NCBI GenBank assembly: GCA_002315325.1
Contig: DCGU01000019.1
Span: forward strand, 4,121-27,964
Reading direction: 5' to 3'
Source of the DNA: Clostridiales bacterium UBA1770
GTDB taxonomy: Bacteria; Bacillota; Clostridia; Oscillospirales; CAG-272
Length of the DNA: 23,844 nucleotides
In this document: positions 7,303-15,905 of the stretch, in pieces
Layout: every line of letters starts with the position of its first letter
How positions within the stretch are numbered: the first letter of the stretch is position 1
Made by a program: the position numbers and the translations under genes
The notes under the pieces: generated by a model
Seen by the model: only the letters and a program-made list of their open reading frames with translations
What the model was told of the DNA's origin: nothing
Database searches by the model: none

Positions 7303-10300
7303 CAATCGTGAGCGGTCGTTCCGGCAGCGGAAAAACACCGGAACTGCTACATAGAATCAAACAGGACGCGGAAAACGCCGTTCCCTCTGTTTTTATCGTA
7401 CCGGAGCAATCGGTCTTTATCACGGAGGAAAAATTGGCGCAGGTATTGCCGATGTCGGCACAGCAAACGTTCTCCGTGATGAGTTTCTCCAAGTTTGCCA
7501 CTTGGATTTTTGAGCGTTGCGGAAAATTATCGACTGTACCCATGTCCTACACCGCACAAGTTTCCATCATGTGGAAAACGTTGGCGTCCCTATCCGATTC
7601 GCTGACTGTATACGGAAAAATGCGTAAAAACGCAGGCTTGATTCAGCCGCTGCTGAACGCCATGGAAGATTTTTCACGTTTCGGCGTCACCCCGGAATCC
7701 TTAAAAGATGCAGCGGACAGACTGACGGAGAAACCGCCGCTTTCACGCAAATTAAGCGATTTGAGTTTCATCTACGCAGCGTATTCCGGTTTGCTTGATG
7801 CGTACAATAAGGGGAACAATCACGACGAGCTGCGCCGTGCGACGGAACTGTTGCGTACGTCAGATAAAAAACTGTTGTCCGCCTATCATTTTTATTTTGA
7901 TTCTTTCGCCTATTTTACGGCGGCAGAATTATCCATGTTGCGTGAAATTGCCGCGCGTGCCGAAAGCGTCACCGTGGCCCTGTGTTTGGACCCCGACGAC
8001 CGCGATAACGTGATTTTTGCGGACGCGGTCCGAACCGAGATGAAACTGCTGCAAACGGCGACCGATCTTTCCCAAAAAGCCGACATCATAACGCTTTCTG
8101 CCCCCGTTATCAACAACCCCTATTTGCGCGCCATTGAAAGCAATTTGTGGTCGCACGGCACGCCGTGCCCTTACGCGGCCGACGACGATACGCTGCGCAT
8201 CACGGAATGCCCCAATCCCTTTGCAGAAGCGGAAACTGCCGCCCTGCACGTTCGGGAATTAGTGCTGTCCGGTATGCGCTATCGGGATATTGCCGTTATT
8301 GTACGCGATACCGGCAGTTGGAACGGCATTATTGATGCCGCGTTTGAAAAAAATAATATTCCTTACTTTTTGTCTGATTCCCTGCCGCTTTCCGTAAAAA
8401 TGCCGGTGCAAATGCTGTTGTCGGTATTACGTGCCATTGATTCAAAATGGAGTACGGACGACATGATTGCCTTAGCCAAAACGGGCCTTTTCCCGGCAAC
8501 GGCGGAGGAAATCTCCCTGTTTGCCGAATACGTTGAAACCTGGAAAATCCACGGTGGATTATTCGTTACAGGCAACTGGACAATGAATCCGGACGGATTC
8601 GTTCCCCAAACGTCACCGCGTGCCCGGCTGACTTTGGATGCCGCCAATAAAGTGCGCGACATCCTGATGCCGCCGCTGTTAACGTTACAGCTTGAACTGC
8701 ACCGTGCAACGGACGGTGCAGCAATGTGCCGTGCCCTGGGCCGCTACCTGCGTACCGTTTCTCTTGGCAAAGCACTGCAAACCTCCGCTGCCAAAGAATG
8801 GGACGAAGGACACCCGCGCGACGCTTTTGATACGTTGCGGACAGGCGATGCCATTCTGTCCGTCCTGAACGATACGGCCGCACAATTGCGCGGTACCGAA
8901 AAGCCGACGCTGACAGAATTTTGCACGCTTTTAACCGTCATCTTTTCCGGCAGTACCATCGGCTCCGTACCGCAAACAAGCGATTGCGTAATGATCGGCG
9001 CCGCCGACGTCCTGCGGACAGAAAAAGTGAAAGCCACCCTGGTACTGGGACTGAACGAGGGTGAATTCCCGAAAAACAGTACCGCCGGCGGCACTTTCAC
9101 CGAGCAGGATAAAAAAGATCTGGAACACGTTGATTTTAACCCGGACTATTGCCAAAGCGGTAGAATGAACGCCGCCGACGAGTTCTTTTACCTATACCGC
9201 GCCGTCACGCGTCCCACGGAAAAATTATGGCTGTCGTATCACAGCTATAACGCCGATATGGAAAAATGCTTCCCCTCCATTGCCGTTCCCTCCCTATTGT
9301 CACTTTTCCCGGGGCTTACCGTTACGCGCTTCTCCCCGGCTTCCATAGTCCTTGGTAATGCGCCTGCCGGCAAAGCGGATGGTGAGTGCGGTGTGACCGC
9401 CGCCATCCCCCTGCCGGAAAATACGCTCTATTTATCCCAAAGCAAATTAGACCGCTATGCGCAATGCCCCTACAGTTATTACGCTGCGTACGTTTTGGAA
9501 CTGCAGGAAAAGGTGACGGGTGATTTCGGTCCCGCCGATATGGGCACCTTTATCCATTACATCCTGGAAAAACTGGTGCCAACGTTTGTGAATCCGCAAA
9601 CCGGAAAAAAAGAACTTCCGGATACGGAAACGCTCACCCGCAAGGTTGACGAAATTGCCGACGTATATATCAATGACCTGCACATTCCCCTGCCGTTTAT
9701 GACGAAAAACCTGGAGCACACCATACAACGAATGAAAGACGTTGCACACACGATGGCGGCCGGTATCTGCCGTGACTTGGCAGAATCCTCTTTTTGCCCT
9801 GCTGCTTTCGAAATGGAAGTCGGCGAGGAACAAAACGGCATTCCGCTGGTTTTCCCTGTCGGCGACAAATACCGCATCGTATACCGCGGCAAGATTGACC
9901 GCATTGATACGGCCGAGGGGGACGGTATCACGTATGCCGCTGTGGTTGACTACAAAACGGGCGACAAAAAGTTCCGTGCCGATAAAATCAGCAAGGGGTT
10001 ACTGTTACAGCTGCCCCTGTATCTGAACGGTATCCTTGACAGCCGTTATCGCAACGCGCAGCCGACAGCCGCCTATTATTTGACCGTCAGCGATAATAAA
10101 GAGGGACGCCTGACCGCAAAGAAGTCCGGCTTTTTCCAAGAGTCCCCCGTTGTTCCGGAATCATGGTCCGGGAAAACCGCTCCCCTCGGCAAATCCGCAA
10201 AAATGTCCCGGGATGCTTTTCATTCACTGCTGCAAGATACGAAAGATACGTTTTTTGATATTGCGGACAGAATTTATCGCGGTGAGTTCCCCAAAACACC

Positions 10301-10370
10301 GAGTGCTGACGCCTGTCTCCACTGCCCCATTGCCGGGAACTGCATAAAATCCGTAAAAACGAAACCCTAA
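7296..10370 (+). CDS. addB: ATP-dependent helicase/nuclease AddAB, subunit B
   Basis: AddB is the second nuclease subunit of AddAB, which resects double-strand breaks and loads RecA. The 1024-residue protein begins MLTIVSGRSGSGKT with a P-loop at about 7-14. The C-terminal RecB-like nuclease contains VVDYKTGDKK, with D885 and K887. Four cysteines, C724, C1007, C1010 and C1016 (CX2CX5C at the C-terminus), match the AddB iron-sulphur staple. The open frame runs upstream to 6930, but that part lies inside the queG-like gene and is not AddB. The ATG at 7296 has GAAAGGA upstream and a family-typical N-terminus. It is somewhat shorter than Bacillus AddB (about 1166). It is translationally coupled to the upstream gene by the 7-nt overlap, and addA follows after 16 nt. 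Confidence 0.95.
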   Translation: MLTIVSGRSGSGKTPELLHRIKQDAENAVPSVFIVPEQSVFITEEKLAQVLPMSAQQTFSVMSFSKFATWIFERCGKLSTVPMSYTAQVSIMWKTLASLSDSLTVYGKMRKNAGLIQPLLNAMEDFSRFGVTPESLKDAADRLTEKPPLSRKLSDLSFIYAAYSGLLDAYNKGNNHDELRRATELLRTSDKKLLSAYHFYFDSFAYFTAAELSMLREIAARAESVTVALCLDPDDRDNVIFADAVRTEMKLLQTATDLSQKADIITLSAPVINNPYLRAIESNLWSHGTPCPYAADDDTLRITECPNPFAEAETAALHVRELVLSGMRYRDIAVIVRDTGSWNGIIDAAFEKNNIPYFLSDSLPLSVKMPVQMLLSVLRAIDSKWSTDDMIALAKTGLFPATAEEISLFAEYVETWKIHGGLFVTGNWTMNPDGFVPQTSPRARLTLDAANKVRDILMPPLLTLQLELHRATDGAAMCRALGRYLRTVSLGKALQTSAAKEWDEGHPRDAFDTLRTGDAILSVLNDTAAQLRGTEKPTLTEFCTLLTVIFSGSTIGSVPQTSDCVMIGAADVLRTEKVKATLVLGLNEGEFPKNSTAGGTFTEQDKKDLEHVDFNPDYCQSGRMNAADEFFYLYRAVTRPTEKLWLSYHSYNADMEKCFPSIAVPSLLSLFPGLTVTRFSPASIVLGNAPAGKADGECGVTAAIPLPENTLYLSQSKLDRYAQCPYSYYAAYVLELQEKVTGDFGPADMGTFIHYILEKLVPTFVNPQTGKKELPDTETLTRKVDEIADVYINDLHIPLPFMTKNLEHTIQRMKDVAHTMAAGICRDLAESSFCPAAFEMEVGEEQNGIPLVFPVGDKYRIVYRGKIDRIDTAEGDGITYAAVVDYKTGDKKFRADKISKGLLLQLPLYLNGILDSRYRNAQPTAAYYLTVSDNKEGRLTAKKSGFFQESPVVPESWSGKTAPLGKSAKMSRDAFHSLLQDTKDTFFDIADRIYRGEFPKTPSADACLHCPIAGNCIKSVKTKP

Positions 10371-10386
10371 GTTCCAGGAGATTATT

Positions 10387-13300
10387 ATGAAACCAACACC
10401 ATCCCAACAACTTGCCATAGAAACACAGGGGTGTACCCTATTGATTTCCGCTGCGGCGGGTTCGGGTAAAACGGCAACGCTTACAAAACGCATCATTTCC
10501 AAACTCATCGGTGACGGTGAACACCCGGGGGCGGACCTGTCGCGTATGCTGGTGGTCACGTTTACAAAAGCCGCCGCTGCCGAGCTGAAAAGCCGCATCG
10601 GTGACGCGCTGACCGCAGCGATTGCCGAACACCCCGGCAATAAACATTTGTCCAAACAGCTGTTGAACCTGGGAAGCGCCAAAATCTGTACGATTGATTC
10701 CTTTTATACGGAACCGGTTCGAACACATTTTGCCGAACTCGGCATTCCGCCGCAGCTGACGCTCGCCGACGAGTCCGACGTTGCGCCGCTGCGCCGGGAA
10801 ATCGCGCACGAACTGTCCGAACAGTTTTTTGCGGATATGAAAAAGGACAACGGTAACGCGTTTGCCGATTTGCTGAACCACGTCTGTTCCAAAAAGAACG
10901 TCGGCGCCTGCAGTGACGTACTGTTGAAGATATATGACGACCTCACCCGAGACGTCGGCTATGCGGGTAAACTAAAAGCGGCTGCCGCCTCCTTACAAAA
11001 AGAAGCAGATGACCAAACGCCGATTTTTGATACGGCAGCGGGGCAACTGCTCGCACGGCAGCTCACGGCTTTTTTAACGGACGCCGTTGCGTATCTGCGC
11101 CGGGCCTCTGTCGTTTCCGCCGAAACTGATACTGCCAAAAAGCCGGATTATTTATGCTATGACGACGATCATGCTTTCTATACGGGACTGTTAAACGCCT
11201 TGCCCAAGGTGTCGTACGATGCGTTTGTCGCCCAATGGAAAGACCATGAATTCCCCACGTTCGCCCCAAAAAAGGCGGACCAAAAGACAAAAACCGTTGA
11301 AACACTGCGTGCCGGACGCAAAAAACTCAAATCCGTCTATGACAGTTTTACCGATGTATTGTGTTTCACGGAAAAAGAAATTCAAGAGCAATCGGCAAAG
11401 CAGGCAGCGGCGTTATCCGTCTTCGCTGCCTGGATAGACGCATTTGATACTGCCTACCGAACTGCCAAGGAACAAAACGGCATTTGCGAGTTCAACGATA
11501 TGCGGTATTATATGATGAAACTGCTGCTGAACCCGGACGGGACGCCGACTGATTTTGCCGGGGAAATTTCCGGCAATTATGATGAAGTCTACATTGACGA
11601 GTACCAAGACGTGGACGCTGCGCAGGACGCCGTTTTTGCCGCCATCGGCGGAAATCACCGTTTTATGGTCGGTGATATCAAACAGTGCATCTATGCATTC
11701 CGCGGTTCCCGTCCCGATATTTTTGCCGGTTATCGGCAAAAAATGAGCGTACTGAACGAAGCGGGCAGCGCACCGACCGACGTCGGCGGCAGCATCTTCA
11801 TGTCGGAAAACTTCCGCTGTAATAAACCGATTATTGATTTTTCCAATATGGTCTGTGATCTCATTTTCCCGGTTTGCGGTGAGACGGTCAATTATCAGGC
11901 CCAGGATCGACTGGTATGCGGCAAAAAACAAGCGGGAATCACCCCGCAGCCCGTTTCCGTTGTTTTATTCGCCAAGCCGAAGAAAAACACCGACGAGGAT
12001 GCCGCAGACGAATCGGTTGACGAGACGTGCAGCGATGCAGAAACCACGTGGATTGCCAATGAAATTCAACGCTTGCTGCAAACCGGCAAAAAAGACGACG
12101 GTTCCCGCATTTTGCCGCAGGATATTGCTGTTCTGGCACGAACCGCAGCACCTCTTGCCGCAATGGAAGACGAATTAAAACGACGCGGCATCGCGGTATT
12201 GTTTGACAGAAACGGCCTTGATGCCAAGGCAGAGGGAGAAACCCGCCTTTTACTTTCCGTTCTGCAGGTAATTGATAATCCAGAAAACGATACGGCGCTT
12301 GAGGAAGTGTTATCCATTGTCTTTTCCTTCGACCCGATTGACTTGGTCGCTCTTCGTCGGGGGGCAGACAAGAAGTTTTCTCTTTTCCGCGCACTGTGTT
12401 TGGCAACCGATAAAAATGCAGAAATTGCCGATGAGACGCAGGAAAAATGCCGTACTTTCCTCACTTGGCTTCGTACGCAGCAGCATGCCGTCATCAACGT
12501 CAGCACCGACGTCTTTATCCGACGGCTGTGGCGCGACGACCGATTGCAGCCCTATACCGCCGCCGACAGTGCGACGGTCATCTACAATGACGCACGCAGC
12601 CGCGTCAAAACCAACGTGCGCGGATTTCATTGGTTTGTTACACACTTGGCACGCGAAGTGGAGAACAACACGTTGGTACAATGGAAAACGGACGCAGCCG
12701 CTGTCAACCTTTTGACCGAGCACAAATCAAAAGGCCTGGAGTTCCCCGTTTGCTTCGTCATCAACTGCGGCCATACCTTTTCCAATTTAAGTGCGATGAG
12801 TTCTTTCGTATGGCACAGCGGCAAGGATACAAGCGTCGGCATTAAACTGTTCCGTCGCGACGTTGAAACGGCCGCCGTTTCGCACGAAAAAACGCTGGCC
12901 TATCAAATGACGTTGGCAGAAAAGAAAACCGCAGAGAAACAGGAAGAAATGCGCCTGTTATACGTCGCCATGACGCGTGCGAGAGAAAAGCTGTATCTAA
13001 CGGGTTCCGTATCCTCACCCGACGACTGCAAAGCAGCCGCACAGGTTGCTGCCGACGGCAACGCCACCCTGTTAATGACGGCAAACAAAACGATAGAATG
13101 GATTCTTGCCGCCATGGCGGGACGTGAAGACGACGGTACGTTCATTTTCTCGGAACCGAAAGCAGAAGCCGCAATCGAAACGGAAAACGCAGCCGAAGTA
13201 CCGGGGGCCTGTGCCGCAGTCAACCAACCGGCAGCGTCCGATACGGAACAGCAGGCGCCGCCTGCGAAAGACTTTTGGACGCAGCACTACGCCGCCGCGA

Positions 13301-14091
13301 ACGATGCCTGGACCTCTTTCGTCTATCCGGACGAAGAAATGCAAAAAATGCCCACCAAATTGGCGGCTTCCGCCGCTGCACCCGACTTCGTTGATACGCT
13401 TTTACAACGGGATAACGTGCAAGCTGTCTGTGCCGAGACAAACGAGTGGAACGACCTTTCCCTGCACTGGCTGCACGATACGGAGATGGCGCTCAACGGT
13501 TTGACGGAACTGAACGACGTACCGAAAAAAGCATCTGCCGCTGAAAAAGGGACAGCCTTGCATGCCTTCCTACAGTTCTGCGACTGGCACGCGATTGCAA
13601 ATGACGGAATGCTTTCGGAAATTGACCGCTTGGTTGAGCAAGGCTATTTGGCCGACACAGACGCGGATATGATACTGCAGGACAAAGACACCATCGGTGC
13701 CGTGGAAAACGGCGAATTGATGCCGTTGGTACTGTCTGCCGCCGACGTTAAACGTGAGGTCAAATTCCACCGCAATCTGCCGCTGGCCGACTTTACGCAG
13801 GACAAGGCGTTGCAAGAACAATATGGGGAGCATACCATTTTCCTGCAGGGTTCCATTGACCTTCTTTTGACCATGAAAGACGGCACGCTGACGCTGGTTG
13901 ACTACAAAACAGACCGCATTTTGGCAGAACAAAACGAGGCGGAAGATGTCTACGTTGCCCGCATCACCGAGCGGCACAAAATGCAGCTGCAGCTGTACGC
14001 CGATGCCATAGAACAAATCTATGGGCAGCGCCCGACAAAAACGTTTCTATACGCCATCCCTGTAAAAAAACTCATTCCCGTCAGCGTTTAA
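10387..14091 (+). CDS. addA: ATP-dependent helicase/nuclease AddAB, subunit A
   Basis: AddA is the UvrD-like 3'-5' helicase and nuclease subunit of AddAB. The 1234-residue protein has the family's normal length. Superfamily 1 motifs in order: Walker A SAAAGSGKT (K28), motif Ia VVTFTKAAAAELK (about 55-67), Walker B DEYQDVD starting at D404, motif III VGDIKQCIYAFRGSRPDIF (about 429-447), motif V LTEHKSKGLEFP (about 777-788) and motif VI RLLYVAMTRAREKLY (about 857-871). The C-terminal RecB-like nuclease contains TLVDYKTDR, with D1172 and K1174. CAGGAG precedes the ATG by 7 nt. It is the last gene of the queG-like/addBA operon; a two-way terminator follows at 14156-14201. Confidence 0.97.
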   Translation: MKPTPSQQLAIETQGCTLLISAAAGSGKTATLTKRIISKLIGDGEHPGADLSRMLVVTFTKAAAAELKSRIGDALTAAIAEHPGNKHLSKQLLNLGSAKICTIDSFYTEPVRTHFAELGIPPQLTLADESDVAPLRREIAHELSEQFFADMKKDNGNAFADLLNHVCSKKNVGACSDVLLKIYDDLTRDVGYAGKLKAAAASLQKEADDQTPIFDTAAGQLLARQLTAFLTDAVAYLRRASVVSAETDTAKKPDYLCYDDDHAFYTGLLNALPKVSYDAFVAQWKDHEFPTFAPKKADQKTKTVETLRAGRKKLKSVYDSFTDVLCFTEKEIQEQSAKQAAALSVFAAWIDAFDTAYRTAKEQNGICEFNDMRYYMMKLLLNPDGTPTDFAGEISGNYDEVYIDEYQDVDAAQDAVFAAIGGNHRFMVGDIKQCIYAFRGSRPDIFAGYRQKMSVLNEAGSAPTDVGGSIFMSENFRCNKPIIDFSNMVCDLIFPVCGETVNYQAQDRLVCGKKQAGITPQPVSVVLFAKPKKNTDEDAADESVDETCSDAETTWIANEIQRLLQTGKKDDGSRILPQDIAVLARTAAPLAAMEDELKRRGIAVLFDRNGLDAKAEGETRLLLSVLQVIDNPENDTALEEVLSIVFSFDPIDLVALRRGADKKFSLFRALCLATDKNAEIADETQEKCRTFLTWLRTQQHAVINVSTDVFIRRLWRDDRLQPYTAADSATVIYNDARSRVKTNVRGFHWFVTHLAREVENNTLVQWKTDAAAVNLLTEHKSKGLEFPVCFVINCGHTFSNLSAMSSFVWHSGKDTSVGIKLFRRDVETAAVSHEKTLAYQMTLAEKKTAEKQEEMRLLYVAMTRAREKLYLTGSVSSPDDCKAAAQVAADGNATLLMTANKTIEWILAAMAGREDDGTFIFSEPKAEAAIETENAAEVPGACAAVNQPAASDTEQQAPPAKDFWTQHYAAANDAWTSFVYPDEEMQKMPTKLAASAAAPDFVDTLLQRDNVQAVCAETNEWNDLSLHWLHDTEMALNGLTELNDVPKKASAAEKGTALHAFLQFCDWHAIANDGMLSEIDRLVEQGYLADTDADMILQDKDTIGAVENGELMPLVLSAADVKREVKFHRNLPLADFTQDKALQEQYGEHTIFLQGSIDLLLTMKDGTLTLVDYKTDRILAEQNEAEDVYVARITERHKMQLQLYADAIEQIYGQRPTKTFLYAIPVKKLIPVSV

Positions 14092-14097
14092 CGTAAT

Positions 14098-14125
14098 ACC
14101 GCAGGCCCCTTTCTGCGTCTGCGGT
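14098..14125 (+). other. Hairpin just after addA
   Basis: ACCGCAG (14098-14104) can pair with CTGCGGT (14119-14125) across a 14-nt loop, seven bases past the addA stop. No T run follows, so it is not a classic terminator. It may protect the 3' end of the message, or be chance. Confidence 0.35.
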
Positions 14126-14155
14126 CCATCGCTTCATTCGCATCGCAGAAAACAT

Positions 14156-14201
14156 AAAAAACGGATTATCTTGGCAAATAGCCTTGATAATCCGTTTTTT
14201 T
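14156..14201. terminator. Bidirectional terminator between addA and the ThuA-fold gene
   Basis: AAAAAACGGATTATC pairs perfectly with GATAATCCGTTTTTT across a 15-nt loop. T tracts follow on both strands. It sits between converging genes, so it can end both operons. Confidence 0.9.
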
Positions 14202-14205
14202 GTTA

Positions 14206-14940
14206 TTATTCTATTACGTATGGTTCCGGATCCGTCACTTTGCGCACGTGAACACCGCCGATGGAAACACGCTGTTGGGGTGCCACAAAATGCACGGCGT
14301 TGCGAATCACTCTTTGAATTTGCTCATTATAGTACGTCGGATTGGATTCGTGTCCCGGTTGGAAGTAAAAAATCTTGCCGGCACCGCGCTCATATAAACA
14401 ACCGGAGCGGAAGACTTCTCCGCCGGAAAAACTGCTTAAGAAAATGAGTTTGTCCGGTGTGGGAATACGGAAAGGTTCCCCGTAGGTTTCCTCCTCCGGC
14501 AAGGCAATATAGCGGTCAATGCCCGCAGCTATCGGGTGGGTCGGTTCCACCACCCAAATCAGCTCGGAATCATGCGACAAACGCCAGGAGAGCGTGCAGG
14601 CCGTTCCCATCAAAAGACGGAACGGTTTGGAAAAATGTGCCGAGTGTAAACCGATAAATCCCATACCGCCCAGGACTGCATTGCGCACGGCCATGGCCAC
14701 GTCATCCGGCACGTAATCGTGACGGCAATGCCCCCACCAAATTAATACGTCGGTTTGTGCCAAAATCTCCGGCGTGATACCGCAATGGTCATCTTCCAGC
14801 GTTGCGGTACGCACGTTCAACTCTTCGTCTTTACCCAGAAAATCTGCAATGACCTTGTGAATACCGTCCGGATATATCTTTTTGATGTGTTCCTCGCTAC
14901 GCTCGTGCCAGAATTCATTCCATATCAGTACACGAATCAA
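14206..14940 (-). CDS. ThuA-domain (trehalose-utilisation-like, glutamine-amidotransferase fold) protein
   Basis: The 244-residue product starts IRVLIWNEFWHE and contains LAQTDVLIWWGHCRHD (about 61-76), GMGFIGLHSAHFSKPF (about 92-107), a THPIAAGI segment, and the closing GKIFYFQPGHESNPTYYN. That is the ThuA order of a class I glutamine-amidotransferase-like fold (LHS and PGHE motifs). ThuA proteins are linked to sugar catabolism, but their reactions are mostly unproven. The start is a TTG at 14940 with AGAGG 8 nt upstream. No ATG or GTG is better placed, and the N-terminus fits the family. It lies 14 nt after the nagB stop and shares its promoter, so it probably acts in amino-sugar or related sugar use. 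I assign no substrate. Confidence 0.9.
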   Translation of the reverse strand: MIRVLIWNEFWHERSEEHIKKIYPDGIHKVIADFLGKDEELNVRTATLEDDHCGITPEILAQTDVLIWWGHCRHDYVPDDVAMAVRNAVLGGMGFIGLHSAHFSKPFRLLMGTACTLSWRLSHDSELIWVVEPTHPIAAGIDRYIALPEEETYGEPFRIPTPDKLIFLSSFSGGEVFRSGCLYERGAGKIFYFQPGHESNPTYYNEQIQRVIRNAVHFVAPQQRVSIGGVHVRKVTDPEPYVIE

Positions 14941-14954
14941 ATACTGTACCTCTT

Positions 14955-15665
14955 TTATTTCTTGCTGAAAATAATCGTTACGTCGGGATGCAGCTGCAGA
15001 ACGGACGCGGGAAGTTTGGGCGTAATCGGACCGTTCACGGCCTGTTCGATTACTTCGCGCTTTTGTTCGCCGTTGGCAACGAGCAGAATCTTTTTCGCCT
15101 TCATAATCGTGGCAATGCCCATGGAAAGTGCCTGACGGGGCACGTCATTTTCGCTTGCAAAGAAGCGGGCGTTGGCCTGAATGGTGGATTCCAGCAAATC
15201 AACGACGTGCGTCCCCTTTGCAAAAACTTCATCCGGTTCGTTAAACCCGACATGACCATCCACACCGATACCGAGCAGCTGCAGGTCGATACCGCCGAAG
15301 GCCTCGACACGCGCGTCATACGCGGCACATTCGGCGCCAAGATTGGCGGCAATGCCGCAAGGCACGAAGGTATTTTCGGGTTTAATATTCACGTGGTTGA
15401 ACAAATTGTCCTGCATAAAGAAGCGGTAACTTTGGGGATGATCACCCTTGAGCCCCACGTACTCGTCCAAATTGACGGAACGAACGGCACTGAAGTCAAG
15501 TCTGCCTGCCTCATACTTTTTAACAAGTTCCCGATACGTGCCCACAGGCGAAGAACCGGTTGCCAAACCCAGTACGCAATTCGGTTTCATAATGACCTGC
15601 GCCGCAATGATATCGGCTGCCAAGGCGCTTAATTGCTCATAATTTTCCGTAACGATATATTTCAT
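14955..15665 (-). CDS. nagB: Glucosamine-6-phosphate deaminase
   Basis: NagB converts glucosamine 6-phosphate to fructose 6-phosphate and ammonia, feeding amino sugars into glycolysis. The 236-residue product has the phosphate loop GLATGSSPVGTY (33-44), the proton-transfer D67 in NLDEYVGL, and the catalytic block GVDGHVGFNEP with D136, H138 and E143. These are all offset by five from E. coli D72, D141, H143 and E148. The short C-terminus matches the monomeric Bacillota type without the E. coli allosteric extension. I chose the ATG at 15665 (MKYIVTENYE) because GGGAGG precedes it by 4-5 nt and homologues start this way; an ATG at 15677 is possible. It is the first gene of a two-gene operon with the ThuA-fold protein, preceded by a structured leader. 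Confidence 0.96.
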   Translation of the reverse strand: MKYIVTENYEQLSALAADIIAAQVIMKPNCVLGLATGSSPVGTYRELVKKYEAGRLDFSAVRSVNLDEYVGLKGDHPQSYRFFMQDNLFNHVNIKPENTFVPCGIAANLGAECAAYDARVEAFGGIDLQLLGIGVDGHVGFNEPDEVFAKGTHVVDLLESTIQANARFFASENDVPRQALSMGIATIMKAKKILLVANGEQKREVIEQAVNGPITPKLPASVLQLHPDVTIIFSKK

Positions 15666-15678
15666 ACTGCCTCCCATA

Positions 15679-15692
15679 CCGCCCTTTGGCGG
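15679..15692 (-). other. Small GC hairpin beside the nagB ribosome binding site
   Basis: CCGCC (15679-15683) and GGCGG (15688-15692) form a 5-bp stem with a 4-nt loop. In the message it ends five bases before the GGGAGG. It could affect ribosome access. Confidence 0.4.
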
Positions 15693-15719
15693 CTAAACCG
15701 TTTTTTAATGTAAAATATG

Positions 15720-15784
15720 AAATGCAACCGATAACAACAACGTGAAAAAGACTGCCGGTACGATTTCCGAAATCGGTTGCGTTT
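15720..15784 (-). promoter_or_regulatory. nagB leader with two mutually exclusive hairpins
   Basis: AAATGCAACCGAT (15720-15732) is an inverted copy of ATCGGTTGCGTTT (15772-15784), 12 of 13 pairs plus one wobble-type mismatch, 39 nt apart. A perfect short palindrome, CGATTTCCGAAATCG (15761-15775), overlaps the second arm, so both structures cannot form at once. The element lies downstream of the nagB promoter and about 55 nt before the ATG. This layout suits RNA attenuation. Alternatively, the palindrome could be a repressor operator. No known riboswitch is recognised. Confidence 0.5.
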
Positions 15785-15805
15785 CTTCCTTATTTTGACA
15801 ACTAT

Positions 15806-15834
15806 ATTATACTGTTTTTAACCCCAAAAAGCAA
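15806..15834 (-). promoter_or_regulatory. Promoter of the nagB operon
   Basis: On the minus strand TTGCTT (15829-15834), a 17-bp spacer and a perfect TATAAT (15806-15811) lie about 140 bp before the nagB ATG. This gives a leader of about 130 nt. A weaker TTGTTG-N17-TATTTT pair lies closer to the gene. Confidence 0.7.
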
Positions 15835-15854
15835 GCGCAAGTTGCGGTGCAACA

Positions 15855-15887
15855 GAAAAAACAGGCGTCCCGTGCGGGACGCCTGTT
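15855..15887 (-). terminator. Terminator of the msmK-like gene
   Basis: AACAGGCGTCCCG (15860-15872) and CGGGACGCCTGTT (15875-15887) are perfectly complementary. On the minus strand the stem runs directly into six Ts. It lies 19 bp past the ATPase stop and just before the nagB promoter, so it insulates the two units. Confidence 0.93.
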
Positions 15888-15905
15888 CTATTGATTCGTA
15901 AGCGA

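Noticed and set aside
10387..14091. addA/addB as part of an anti-phage or mobile island
   Set aside because: AddAB is a core recombination complex in Bacillota. There are no integrase, repeats, tRNA or composition break around it.
15794..15799. TTGACA as a plus-strand -35 box
   Set aside because: No -10 box lies 16-18 bp downstream, and no plus-strand gene follows. The region is explained by the minus-strand nagB promoter.
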